Source: Streptomyces sp. NBC_01275
Lineage (GTDB): Bacteria > Actinomycetota > Actinomycetes > Streptomycetales > Streptomycetaceae
Length of the DNA stretch: 64,000 bases
Reading direction: 5' to 3'
NCBI RefSeq assembly: GCF_026340655.1
Contig: NZ_JAPEOZ010000001.1
Coordinates: 9,362,001-9,426,000 of the forward strand
Numbering within the stretch: the stretch's first letter is position 1; every line of letters starts with the position of its first letter. Below are positions 17,228 through 25,741 of this stretch, in pieces. The notes beneath the pieces were generated by a model that was given only the letters and a program-made list of their open reading frames with translations, ran no database searches and was not told the origin of the DNA. The position numbers and the translations under genes were made by a program.

Positions 17228-18568
17228 TCAGAGCTTGTTCGGGAAGGGCCGCGACATGACGGTGCCGCGCACACGGGTCTGGGTGTGGCGCTCCACGGCC
17301 GGGTTCGGTGAGCCGCCGTTCGGTTCGCCCCACACGATCTCCACCTGGTCGCCCACCGCGGCGGCCGGGTCGATCGTGCCGAGCGAGATCCAGCCGCGCA
17401 CGTTCGAGGAGTACGCGGTGAGCATGGCCGAGCCGACGAGTTCGCCGTCCTTCTCGACGCGGTCGAACTGGCAGGCGGTGTAGAACGCGGCCGGCATCTC
17501 CAGGTACTTGAAGCGCTGGTCGCCCGGCTCGTGCATGCTGGCGAAGATCTTCGTCACGTCCTCGCGGTCCCAGAGCACCCAGGCCTTGCGGCGGTGCGGC
17601 TGGTCCTTGATCGCCTCGAGTCCCGCCCGCCCGACGAAGTCGTGGTCGAACTTGAGGATGTGGCCGTAGCCGAGGTCCCAGGGGGTGAGGTAGTAGTCCT
17701 CGATGCGGTCGGCGACATGACTGCCGCCGAGAGCGAGGCTGCCCTCGAACGAGCGTGCCGGCATCCACTCCCGGAACGCCTTCATGTCCTCGCCCGTGTA
17801 GGTCGCGGGCAGCGTGTTCGCTATCCATCCGGACTCGGTGGCCACCGAGGCGTAGGCGCGGGCGCCCACGAGGCGCAGGCCGTACTCGGCGCCGGCCTCC
17901 ACGATGACGTCGCGCACGGCTTCGGAGTTCGCGAACGGCCCGGTGAACTCGTAACCGGGGAAGCCGGACATCCGGTGGTTGAGCGCGGTGACCTCGTAGG
18001 CGCCGACCTTGAAGCCTCCCATGTGGAAGAACGGGATGTCGGGCATCGGGCCGCCGTTGACCTTCTCGAAGATCGCCGCGGCGTGTGGGCCCTGCAACTG
18101 GAACCGGAACAGCTCCCGGCCCTTCGGGTTGTTCACGGTACGTTCGTCCCGCCGCACGGTCACGTCCCAGTCGCCGGTCTCCGCGTGGAACTGGACCCAG
18201 TTGAGGGCCGGCGGGCGGCCGACGACGCGGACGTTGCGATCGCCGACGCAGAACAGGATGCAGTCGCCGATCATGTAGCCGTCCGGGCGGACGGTGATGA
18301 GCTGCTTGGCGCTGCCCGGGCCGAAGCCCTGGAAGCTGTTGGCCCCGAGGTGTTCCAGCAGGCTGTACGTGTCGGGTCCCTGCACGACGAGATCCGGCAT
18401 GTGGTGCGACAGGTCCATCAGCGCGGCGCTGCCCCGCCACGCCTCCTGCTCGTCGCGCCAGTTGCTGTACTCGGCCTTGATCGGGAACGGGTACGCACCG
18501 GAGCGCCCCTGACGGAGCAGGCTGAGCGCCCCTCCAGCGTTGCTGATCTCTTCTTCCAGACTGGGCAT
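17228..18568 (-). CDS. THF-dependent O-demethylase, LigM-like (paralogue 3)
   Basis: 446 aa. From memory of the family it is the closest of the three paralogues to LigM: YSNWRDEQEAWRGSAALMDL, SHHMPDLVVQGPD, KQLITVRPDGYMIGDCILF, GRPPALNWVQFHAETGDWDV, FRFQLQGPHAAAIFEKVNGG, ESGWIANTLPATYTGEDMKA, FREWMPARSFEGSLALGGSH, DYYLTPWDLGYGHILKFDHD and FVGRAGLEAI. It is predicted to demethylate a methoxylated aromatic acid or phenol onto THF. I chose the second ATG (18568), six bases after GGAGG; the ATG at 18574 abuts the ribosome site. It is transcribed divergently from a MarR gene and lacks the LacI palindrome. Confidence 0.87.
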   Translation of the reverse strand: MPSLEEEISNAGGALSLLRQGRSGAYPFPIKAEYSNWRDEQEAWRGSAALMDLSHHMPDLVVQGPDTYSLLEHLGANSFQGFGPGSAKQLITVRPDGYMIGDCILFCVGDRNVRVVGRPPALNWVQFHAETGDWDVTVRRDERTVNNPKGRELFRFQLQGPHAAAIFEKVNGGPMPDIPFFHMGGFKVGAYEVTALNHRMSGFPGYEFTGPFANSEAVRDVIVEAGAEYGLRLVGARAYASVATESGWIANTLPATYTGEDMKAFREWMPARSFEGSLALGGSHVADRIEDYYLTPWDLGYGHILKFDHDFVGRAGLEAIKDQPHRRKAWVLWDREDVTKIFASMHEPGDQRFKYLEMPAAFYTACQFDRVEKDGELVGSAMLTAYSSNVRGWISLGTIDPAAAVGDQVEIVWGEPNGGSPNPAVERHTQTRVRGTVMSRPFPNKL

Positions 18569-18624
18569 GGCCATCCTCCCACTCGCCGGTGCACAGCCTC
18601 GTCGCTGTGCGGGCCCAAGCTATA

Positions 18625-18655
18625 TCAGACAACTGAAAAGATTGAAGGTGTCTGA
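18625..18655. promoter_or_regulatory. Inverted repeat in the MarR / demethylase divergent promoter
   Basis: TCAGACA at 18625-18631 and TGTCTGA at 18649-18655 form arms. Read on its own strand, each continues with a similar CT--A stretch, so each half-site is about 13 bases. It lies between the third demethylase (minus strand) and the MarR gene (plus strand), the expected place for a MarR operator controlling both. Confidence 0.6.
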
Positions 18656-18718
18656 AACAATGTCGTCGGAGGGAGGCAGGAGGGAGAATGGTGCTCCCAA
18701 GGGTCCAGGAGGGTGTCG

Positions 18719-19216
18719 ATGTCATCGGTGACAGGTGGGGCGGTACCCGCGTGGCAGGACGCATTGCCTCATGCGCTCTGGCGCGCCCAGCAGGCCGTGC
18801 ACCGCCGCCTGCAGACCGCACTCGACGGTCTGGACGTCACCCCGACCCAGCTCGGACTCGCCGTCCACCTCGACGAACTCGGCGCGATGTCGGCCTCGGA
18901 CCTGGCCCGCCTCTTCCGCCTCACACCGCAGAGCGTGACGACGGCGCTCGCCCAGCTGGAGCGCCTCGGCTGGATCCGGCGACTGCCGCATCCCGTGCAC
19001 AAACGCATCATCCTCAACGAGCTCACGGAGACCGGCCTCACGGGCGTCGCCGACGGCCGCGCGCGTGTCACCGAGATCGACCGTTTCTTCGCCGAGATCC
19101 TCGGCGACGACGGGAGGGGCGAGGCCGTGGCCTGGCTGCAGAAACTGACCGTCGCACTGGAAGGGGAGGACCCTCCGCCCGCGGGCACATGGCCGGTGAA
19201 CCGTGGCGCGTCGTGA
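18719..19216 (+). CDS. MarR-family regulator
   Basis: 165 aa. It is a winged-helix protein: WRAQQAVHRRLQTALDGLDV, TPTQLGLAVHLDELGAMSAS, DLARLFRLTPQSVTTALAQL, ERLGWIRRLPHPVHKRIILN and ELTETG, followed by the dimerisation helices. MarR proteins of aromatic catabolism often bind the phenolic substrate or a CoA ester and then release DNA. ATG start, five bases after AGGAGGG. It is divergent from the LigM-like demethylase with an inverted repeat between, so that gene is its likely target. Confidence 0.88.
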   Translation: MSSVTGGAVPAWQDALPHALWRAQQAVHRRLQTALDGLDVTPTQLGLAVHLDELGAMSASDLARLFRLTPQSVTTALAQLERLGWIRRLPHPVHKRIILNELTETGLTGVADGRARVTEIDRFFAEILGDDGRGEAVAWLQKLTVALEGEDPPPAGTWPVNRGAS

Positions 19217-19388
19217 CAGATCGCCGACGAAGGCCGGGGTGTCCGGGGCGAGAGCCGCAGACGGGTCTTCTCCCTGGGAGGCCCGCCCCAGGGAGAAGTG
19301 CCGTACACCCTCACCGCCAAACACGAGGGCATCGCCATTCGCACAGGTCTGTGAAACGCTCTTGCCGACAACGGAGTTGGAGGTGCCC

Positions 19389-20273
19389 ATGACGCTGCGC
19401 GAGTTGGGGGTCGGGGACACCGTCGGGATCCTCGAACAGCCGTGGGTGCATCCGGTCCGGACGAGCCGGGGGCTCGGCTGGGAAGGGCTGTATCTCTCCG
19501 TCCAGGCCGAGCGGCCGTACCGGGAAGCCTTCGACGGCGCGCCCAGCCACCTGCTGATCCTGCATCTGGACGGCCCCGTCACCGTACGCCGTGGTCGTCG
19601 GAGGCTCACGGACGAGCAGGCAGTCCCGCCCGGCGGTCTGTTCCTGCACCCCGCGGACACCGAGCTGGACGTCGAGCTCGGCGGCCCGCTGTGCACGATC
19701 CACTTGTATCTCTCCGACGAGGCCCTGCAACGCGCCGCGGGCGGCGACCGGCCGGTGCGGCTCGCCGAGGAGTTCGGCGTCACCGACCCTCTGCTGGGAC
19801 AACTGGTCCTGGCCCTCGACGAAGCCGTGCGCGACTGGGAGCCGGCCGGCCGTACCTACGTCGACCAGCTCGGCGCCACCGTCGCCGCGCAACTGGCCCG
19901 ACGCCACAGCGTCCGGGTGCAGGACCCCGGTCAGGCCCACCGCCTCGCGTCCCTCACGGACCGGCAGTTCGCCACCGTGCGCGAGCTGATGGACGTCCGG
20001 CTCGCCGAACCGCTCCCCCTGGAGGATCTGGCGGGCAGCGTCGGGCTGAGCGTCAGCCGGTTCGCGCGGTTGTTCAAGGCCCGCACCGGCCTGCCTCCCC
20101 ACCGCTACCTGATGCGGATGCGTGTGGAGCGGGCCGCGCGGCTGCTGCGCACCTCCCGGACTCCGATCGCCGACATCGCGGCCATGTGCGGCTTCTCCCA
20201 CCAGGAACACCTCACGCGGGTCCTCCGCGCACACATGGGCATGACCCCCGCCGCGCTGCGCCGATCGGGCTGA
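19389..20273 (+). CDS. AraC-family regulator
   Basis: 294 aa. The N-terminal cupin-like sensor region contains HLLILHLDGPVTVRRGRRRL and PPGGLFLHPADTELDVELGG. The C-terminal AraC/XylS domain (about 200-294) has two HTH units: LPLEDLAGSVGLSVSRFARL, FKARTGLPPHRYLMRMRVER, AARLLRTSRTPIADIAAMCG and FSHQEHLTRVLRAHMGMTPA. ATG start, five bases after GGAGG; the frame is open upstream without a site. It lies 110 bases before the maleylacetate reductase-dioxygenase fusion on the same strand and probably activates that operon in response to an aromatic inducer. Confidence 0.88.
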   Translation: MTLRELGVGDTVGILEQPWVHPVRTSRGLGWEGLYLSVQAERPYREAFDGAPSHLLILHLDGPVTVRRGRRRLTDEQAVPPGGLFLHPADTELDVELGGPLCTIHLYLSDEALQRAAGGDRPVRLAEEFGVTDPLLGQLVLALDEAVRDWEPAGRTYVDQLGATVAAQLARRHSVRVQDPGQAHRLASLTDRQFATVRELMDVRLAEPLPLEDLAGSVGLSVSRFARLFKARTGLPPHRYLMRMRVERAARLLRTSRTPIADIAAMCGFSHQEHLTRVLRAHMGMTPAALRRSG

Positions 20274-20382
20274 CCCACGCCTCTTTCGTGCAGCCCGGTC
20301 AGCGCGATCGTGCAGGAGATCCTCAGGCCCCAACGCCGAGAATGCGGGGAGACGGGGAGCCGCGAGGACCGGAGAGAGCCAC

Positions 20383-22308
20383 ATGCGGGAATTCGTGTAC
20401 GCCAGCCATTCCTCAAGGGTTGTCTTCGGTGCCGGAACGTTGCAACGCCTTCGCGCGGAGGTCGAGCACGTCGGCGGCACCCGCGCCCTGATCCTCACCA
20501 CTCCCCGGCAGGCCTCTCTCGCGGCGCTGGCTCGGGACGAGCTGGGCCCCCTGGCGGCAGGTGAGTTCACCGGAGCCGCGATGCACACTCCGGTCGATGT
20601 GACCGAGCGGGCACTGGCGGTTCTCCGGGACGTGGACGCCGACTGCCTGGTGGCGCTGGGCGGGGGATCGACCACCGGCCTGTCCAAGGCCCTCGCCGTG
20701 CGCACCGGTCTGCCGCAGGTCGTCGTGGCGACGACGTACGCCGGATCCGAGGTCACACCGGTGCTGGGGGAGACCGAGAACGGAGTGAAGACCACCCGCT
20801 CGTCCCCCTCGATCCTGCCGGAGACCGTCGTCTACGACGTGAACCTCACCCTGGGACTGCCGGTGCCCCTCACCGTCACCAGCGGTGTCAACGCCATGGC
20901 CCATGCGGTGGAGGCGCTGTACGCACCGCAGTCCAACCCCGCGACCGACGCGCTGGCGCTCCGTTCGATCTCGCTCTTGGCCGGGGCACTCCCGCGGATC
21001 GCCGCCGACCCCGGCCACCCGGCCGCCCGCGCCGAGGCGCTGGAAGCGGCGTGGCTCGCCGGCACCTGCCTCGGTACGGTCGGCATGGCCCTGCACCACA
21101 AGCTGTGCCACACCCTCGGCGGCTCCTTCGGCCTGCCGCACGCCGAGACGCACACCGTCGTGCTCCCGCACGCCATGGCCTACAACGCACCCTCCGCCCC
21201 CGAGGCGATGCGCCGCATCGCGGACGCGCTCGGCGCCGCCGACGCGCCCACCGCCGTGTACGACCTCGTCGCCTCGCTCGGCGGCCCGCTCTCCCTGCGC
21301 GACCTCGGCCTGGCGCAGACCGACCTTCCCCGCGCCGTCGACCTCGCCACAGCCACGCCGTACCCCAACCCCCGGGAAGTGACCCCCGAGGGAATGTCCG
21401 CCCTGCTCCGCGAGGCATGGGCAGGCCGTCGCCCGGCGTCGGCGGAACCGCTCGCGGAGACGCTGCGCATCCTGCTCGACCAGGTCACGGCCAGTTTCGA
21501 GGGAAGTCACGACCCGCGCGTACAACAGCTGCTCACCGACCTGGTGCGCCGTCTGCACGGGTTCGTCGCCGACAACGACCTCACCGACGACGAATGGCGC
21601 CACGCCATCGACTTCCTCACCCGCACCGGCCAGTTGTGCGGGCCGACCCGGCAGGAGTTCATCCTGCTCTCCGACACCCTGGGCGTGTCCAGCGCCGTCG
21701 ATGTGCTCACCAACTCCCGTACCGCCCACTCCACGCCCTCCGCCGTGCTCGGACCGTTCTACGTCGAGGGGCCACCCCCACGGGACAGCGGCGACGACAT
21801 CGCCGAAGGCCTCGACGGAGCCCCGCTGTACGCGGACGTGCGGATCACCGACATCGAGGGCGCCCCCGTCGCCGACGCCGTCGTGGACGTCTGGCAGTCC
21901 AACGCCGACGGTTTCTACGACGTGCAACTGCCGGATCTGGAAGGGCCCGTGCTGCGCGCCCGCTTCCGCTCCGACGCCGTGGGCAGGCTCACCTTCTGGT
22001 CGATCCTGCCCTGCGAATACCCCATCCCGGACGACGGGCCCGTCGGACGGATGCTGAAGGCCACCGGGCGTCACCCCTACCGGGCCCCGCACCTGCACTT
22101 CATGATCAGCGCTCCCGGGATGCGCACCCTGATCACGCAACTGTTCGTCGCGGGAGGCGCGTACATCGACGGCGACACCGTCTTCGGGGTCAAGGAGGCG
22201 CTCGTCGTCGACTACCCCGAGCACAAGGGGCCCACCCCCGACGGCCGTTCCCTCGACGGCTCCTGGCACTCGCTCGACTACACCTTCCGCCTCGCCCGCA
22301 CCGCATAG
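20383..22308 (+). CDS. Fused maleylacetate reductase - hydroxyquinol 1,2-dioxygenase
   Basis: 641 aa in one uninterrupted frame. Residues 1 to about 350 are an iron/zinc-ADH-like maleylacetate reductase: YASHSSRVVFGAGTL, GGGST at 93-97, VVVATTYAGSE, the metal-site region HHKLCHTLGG (H238, H239, H243) and LPHAETH. Residues from about 355 to 641 are an intradiol dioxygenase of the hydroxyquinol type, with the non-haem Fe(III) ligands visible as Y460 (FYVEG), Y546 (EYPIP), H570 and H572 (PHLHF). The two halves catalyse consecutive steps: hydroxyquinol to maleylacetate, then to 3-oxoadipate. They are usually separate genes. It is followed 25 bases later by an FAD monooxygenase. Confidence 0.93.
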   Translation: MREFVYASHSSRVVFGAGTLQRLRAEVEHVGGTRALILTTPRQASLAALARDELGPLAAGEFTGAAMHTPVDVTERALAVLRDVDADCLVALGGGSTTGLSKALAVRTGLPQVVVATTYAGSEVTPVLGETENGVKTTRSSPSILPETVVYDVNLTLGLPVPLTVTSGVNAMAHAVEALYAPQSNPATDALALRSISLLAGALPRIAADPGHPAARAEALEAAWLAGTCLGTVGMALHHKLCHTLGGSFGLPHAETHTVVLPHAMAYNAPSAPEAMRRIADALGAADAPTAVYDLVASLGGPLSLRDLGLAQTDLPRAVDLATATPYPNPREVTPEGMSALLREAWAGRRPASAEPLAETLRILLDQVTASFEGSHDPRVQQLLTDLVRRLHGFVADNDLTDDEWRHAIDFLTRTGQLCGPTRQEFILLSDTLGVSSAVDVLTNSRTAHSTPSAVLGPFYVEGPPPRDSGDDIAEGLDGAPLYADVRITDIEGAPVADAVVDVWQSNADGFYDVQLPDLEGPVLRARFRSDAVGRLTFWSILPCEYPIPDDGPVGRMLKATGRHPYRAPHLHFMISAPGMRTLITQLFVAGGAYIDGDTVFGVKEALVVDYPEHKGPTPDGRSLDGSWHSLDYTFRLARTA

Positions 22309-22333
22309 CGCCGACCTGTTCCAGGAGAGACAT

Positions 22334-24097
22334 ATGAGTCCCAAGGACACCTTCGACGCCGACGTGCTGGTCGTCGGCACCGGACCGGCCGGCGGGGCGG
22401 CTGCCCTCCTGCTGGCGACGTACGGCGTCCGCGTCACGCTGATCAACAAGTACGGGTGGGTGGCCAACACCCCCCGCGCGCACATCACCAACCAGCGCAC
22501 CCTGGAGGTGCTGCGCGACCTCGGGGTCGAGGAGGAGGCACTGGCCGCGGGAACGCCGCAGCACCTGATGGGCGACACGGTCTTCTGCACCTCCATCGCG
22601 GGGGTCGAGATCGGCCGGATCCGCACCTGGGGCACCGGCGACGACCGGCTCAGCGAGTACACCGCCGCGAGTCCCTCGCCCATGACCGATCTGCCGCAGA
22701 CCTACCTGGAGCCGATCCTGGTGTCCAACGCCGCCAAGCGCGGCGCGACCGTCCGCTTCGACACCGAGTTCCTGAGCCTGGAGCAGGACGAGCACGGCGT
22801 CACCGCCCGCCTCCGCGACCGGGTGCGGGGCGACGAGTACACCCTGCGGGCCCGTTACGTGATCGGCGCGGACGGCAGCCGCAGCCAGGTCGCCGAGGAG
22901 ATCGGCCTGCCCGTCGCCGGGCAGGACAGCAAGGCCGGCAGCATGAACATCGTCTTCAAGGCCGACCTCAGCGCCTTCGTCGCGCACCGGCCCAGCGTCC
23001 TGTACTGGGTGCTGCGGCCCGGTGCGGCGACCGGCGGCATCGGCATGGGGCTGGTGCGCATGGTCCGCCCCTGGAACGAGTGGCTGATCACCTGGGGGTA
23101 CGACATCGATCAGCCGCCGCCGGACATCGACGGGGCCGAAGCCCGCCGCATCGTCCACGACCTCGTCGGTGACGACACGATCGACGTGGAGATCACCTCG
23201 GCGTCGCTGTGGACCGTCAACCACAGCTACGCGACGAGCTACTCGTCCGGGAGGGTCCTCTGCGCCGGGGACGCCGTCCACCGGCACCCGCCGTCCAACG
23301 GCCTCGGCTCCAACACCTCGGTGCAGGACGCGTACAACCTGGCCTGGAAGCTCGCCCTGGTCCTGAACGGGCAGGCGGGCGAAGGACTGCTCGACACCTA
23401 CACCGCCGAGCGCGCCCCGGTCGGCAAGCAGATCGTCGACCGGGCCAACCTGAGCCGCGACCAGTTCGCCCCGGTCTTCCGGGCCCTGGGGATCGGCGAC
23501 GCCACCGACGACGACGGCATCGCGCGGGCCGTCGCCGCTTCCAGGGCGCCGGACACCGAGGGCGCGAAGCGCCGCGCCGAACTGGACGAGGCGGTCCGCC
23601 TCAAGCACTACGAGTTCAACGCCCATGGCGTCGAGCTCAACCAGCGGTACGCGTCCACCGCCGTGATCGACGACGGCAGCCCGGCCGAGGAATGGCCGCG
23701 CGACCCGGAGCTTTACCACCAGCCCACCACCCGCCCGGGGGCGAAGCTCCCGCATGCCTGGCTGATCGACGCGGCGGGCCGCCGGATCTCCACCCTCGAC
23801 CTGGTGGGCAAGGGCGGGTTCACCGTGCTCACCGGCCTGTCCGGCGGAGTCTGGGAGGCCGCCGCCCGACGGTGTGCCGAGCGGCTGGGCATCCCGCTCA
23901 AGGCGCTGCGCATCGGCGGCGAAGAAGCCCAGGACGCCTACGGAGCCTGGCACGCCGCCCGGGAGACCGACGAGGACGGCTGTCTGCTGATCCGCCCCGA
24001 CGGCCATGTCGCCTGGCGGCGCACTTCGGCCCCGGGCAGCGAGACGGACGCGGAGTCGGCGCTGCACGAAGCCCTGACAGCGGTCCTGCACCGCTGA
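22334..24097 (+). CDS. FAD-dependent aromatic monooxygenase (phenol hydroxylase family)
   Basis: 587 aa. It belongs to the group A flavoprotein monooxygenases of the TfdB/PheA type. GTGPAG at 15-20 binds FAD. The DG motif appears as YVIGADGSRSQVAEEIG near 176-192. The GD motif appears as LCAGDAVHRHPPSNGLGSN near 311. A C-terminal thioredoxin-like domain of about 150 residues follows, as in phenol hydroxylases. It has an AGGAGAG ribosome site and is the last gene of the operon with the fused ring-cleavage enzyme. It probably makes hydroxyquinol by ortho-hydroxylating a dihydroxybenzene or by oxidative decarboxylation; the substrate is inferred from context. Confidence 0.9.
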   Translation: MSPKDTFDADVLVVGTGPAGGAAALLLATYGVRVTLINKYGWVANTPRAHITNQRTLEVLRDLGVEEEALAAGTPQHLMGDTVFCTSIAGVEIGRIRTWGTGDDRLSEYTAASPSPMTDLPQTYLEPILVSNAAKRGATVRFDTEFLSLEQDEHGVTARLRDRVRGDEYTLRARYVIGADGSRSQVAEEIGLPVAGQDSKAGSMNIVFKADLSAFVAHRPSVLYWVLRPGAATGGIGMGLVRMVRPWNEWLITWGYDIDQPPPDIDGAEARRIVHDLVGDDTIDVEITSASLWTVNHSYATSYSSGRVLCAGDAVHRHPPSNGLGSNTSVQDAYNLAWKLALVLNGQAGEGLLDTYTAERAPVGKQIVDRANLSRDQFAPVFRALGIGDATDDDGIARAVAASRAPDTEGAKRRAELDEAVRLKHYEFNAHGVELNQRYASTAVIDDGSPAEEWPRDPELYHQPTTRPGAKLPHAWLIDAAGRRISTLDLVGKGGFTVLTGLSGGVWEAAARRCAERLGIPLKALRIGGEEAQDAYGAWHAARETDEDGCLLIRPDGHVAWRRTSAPGSETDAESALHEALTAVLHR

Positions 24098-24115
24098 CCG
24101 GAAACGTGCTTCCGG
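24098..24115 (+). terminator. Short hairpin after the monooxygenase
   Basis: CCGGAA and TTCCGG pair around a six-base loop immediately after the stop codon. It is a plausible weak terminator of the hydroxyquinol operon. Confidence 0.4.
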
Positions 24116-24378
24116 CTCAGGATCACCGTACGGAACCGGGTGCGAGCCGCCGGTCGGGCCTTGCGGACCGACGCGGTGCGCCGGGTACGCGAGCTGTGGG
24201 CGCCATGACCTGTTCACGGCTCCGCCGGTCCGTGGGCGCCGGTCGCGCGGCAGCAGGCTCGCCCGTGGCGGGCGAGGTGCCGGGCGGGCTGCTCAGCTGC
24301 GATGGAGGGGGCGGCCGGTCGGCGGCGGTCGCTGCCCGGGTGACGCCCACCGGCGTCCCGGGCCGACTCGGCGAGGTG

Positions 24379-24480
24379 GACACCTTGGCGCACTGGCGGG
24401 CTCTGACCGTCCTGGGGACGGCCCAGTTCCTGATGGTTCTGGACACGTCCGTCATGAAGTTCACCACCGAGCCGCTCTGA
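24379..24480 (+). pseudogene. MFS transporter N-terminal remnant
   Basis: A 33-codon stretch reads HWRALTVLGTAQFLMVLDTS, then VMKFTTEPL and a stop. This is the first transmembrane helix of DHA2-type major facilitator transporters (typically AL--L---QFMVVLDTSIVNVAL). The rest of the transporter is gone. It lies downstream of the aromatic operon, where an exporter or importer gene would be natural. The next 650 bases (24481-25129) show no recognisable gene. Confidence 0.6.
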
Positions 24481-25129
24481 CCTGGGGTAATGCGGTCACC
24501 GGCGTCTCTGACCTGCGTAGTGCTGCTGTAGCCACGCTGAGTGACTGCCGCAGGCCCGGGCAGGGGCCCACCGGCAGGTTCTTCGTCTGCTGGTGGTACA
24601 GCGGCAGCGCATCGCTGACCTGCGCACATGGCAGCCGGTGGACAGCTCGGCGGAGTCGTTGGCCCGGGCATGGTCCGGATCTTGATTTGCCCGGGGGCCG
24701 CCCGGTGGCGGTAGCGGTCGGGGCCTGCGGCAATCGCTCGTACTCCCGGCCAGACAGCGGCGCCGGCCACACTGCCCTGCACATTGAAGCCCGCACGCTG
24801 CTCTCGCAGGGCGGCAATCCGCCGGTCGCGGCCGCAGGTAGTGGCCAAGCTGCTCTGATAAGTCGGTCCCGCCTGGCACATGTCGTAGAGGCGTCTCTGG
24901 GCGTCCAGCTGGTCCAGGGCGGGCGCGTAAGTCCAGGTCGGAGCCCTGTGACAAGCAAGCGTCCATGGGGCTCGTGACACGGACGTGACAGAAGATGCGC
25001 AGCGGATCCCCTGTGTGCAGCGACGGTATTGGGGGAGCGCCTTGTCATCGGAATTGGGCGAACGACTGCCCGGCTGGACGCTGTGCGCTTGAGTGACCTG
25101 ATGGTGGGCTGACCGCCGCTCCGACGGAA

Positions 25130-25654
25130 GTGGGTGTGGGTGGCTGGTCGGAGATCACGAGCACGGAGTGCCCCATCGCGCGTTCGAGCGCGGTGATCGG
25201 GGACCGCTGGACGCTGGTGATCATGCGGGAGCTGACGATGGGGAATCGTCGCTTCGACTCGCTGCAGGTCCAGACGCTGGCTTCGCCGCAGATGCCGACC
25301 AATCGCCTCAAGCGGCTGGAGGCCGACGGCATGCTCGAACGCCGCGCCTACAGCGTGAAACCCCGCCGCTACGAGTACCACCTGACCGCCAAGGGCGAGG
25401 CCTTCGCCTCGGTGCTGCTCGCCCTGCGGGCATGGGGCGAGACGTGGTGCAAGGAGCCCGGGGAAGGGATCGCCGTCCATCACGTCCACAAGACATGCGG
25501 TCGCGAGGTGGGTCTGAGCGGCACCGTGTGTGAAGGGTGCGGCAAGCCCTTCACCATGGACGAAGTGACCGCTGAACTCAGCGCGGCCTTCGCACGCGAA
25601 CGCGAGGACAGGAGCACAGCCGCCAGCCAGGACGCCGAAACCCGCCCAACCTGA
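25130..25654 (+). CDS. HxlR-family regulator
   Basis: 174 aa. The winged helix begins CPIARSSAVIGDRWTLVIMR, ELTMGNRRFDSLQVQTLAS, PQMPTNRLKRLEADGMLERR, then YSVKPRRYEYHLTAKGEAFA. The Cys in the first segment is the conserved redox- or electrophile-sensing Cys of this family. The tail carries four more Cys (KTCGREVGLSGTVCEGCGKP) arranged like a small zinc ribbon, which is unusual for HxlR. It starts at GTG; alternatives lie a few codons downstream. HxlR genes usually control an adjacent oxidoreductase. The neighbour here is a decayed old-yellow-enzyme gene, which may be its lost target. Confidence 0.83.
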   Translation: MGVGGWSEITSTECPIARSSAVIGDRWTLVIMRELTMGNRRFDSLQVQTLASPQMPTNRLKRLEADGMLERRAYSVKPRRYEYHLTAKGEAFASVLLALRAWGETWCKEPGEGIAVHHVHKTCGREVGLSGTVCEGCGKPFTMDEVTAELSAAFAREREDRSTAASQDAETRPT

Positions 25655-25741
25655 CCTCCCGTTTCTGGGGACGGCTGACTCCGGGCGGACATAACCAAGC
25701 GCCTTACTGACCTGGGCCGATGAGCCTTGCTGAGGGGTTTG

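Noticed and set aside
20413..22683. 756-codon minus-strand open frame opposite the fused dioxygenase
   Set aside because: Shadow of the coding strand, which has complete catalytic motifs; the antisense product has none.
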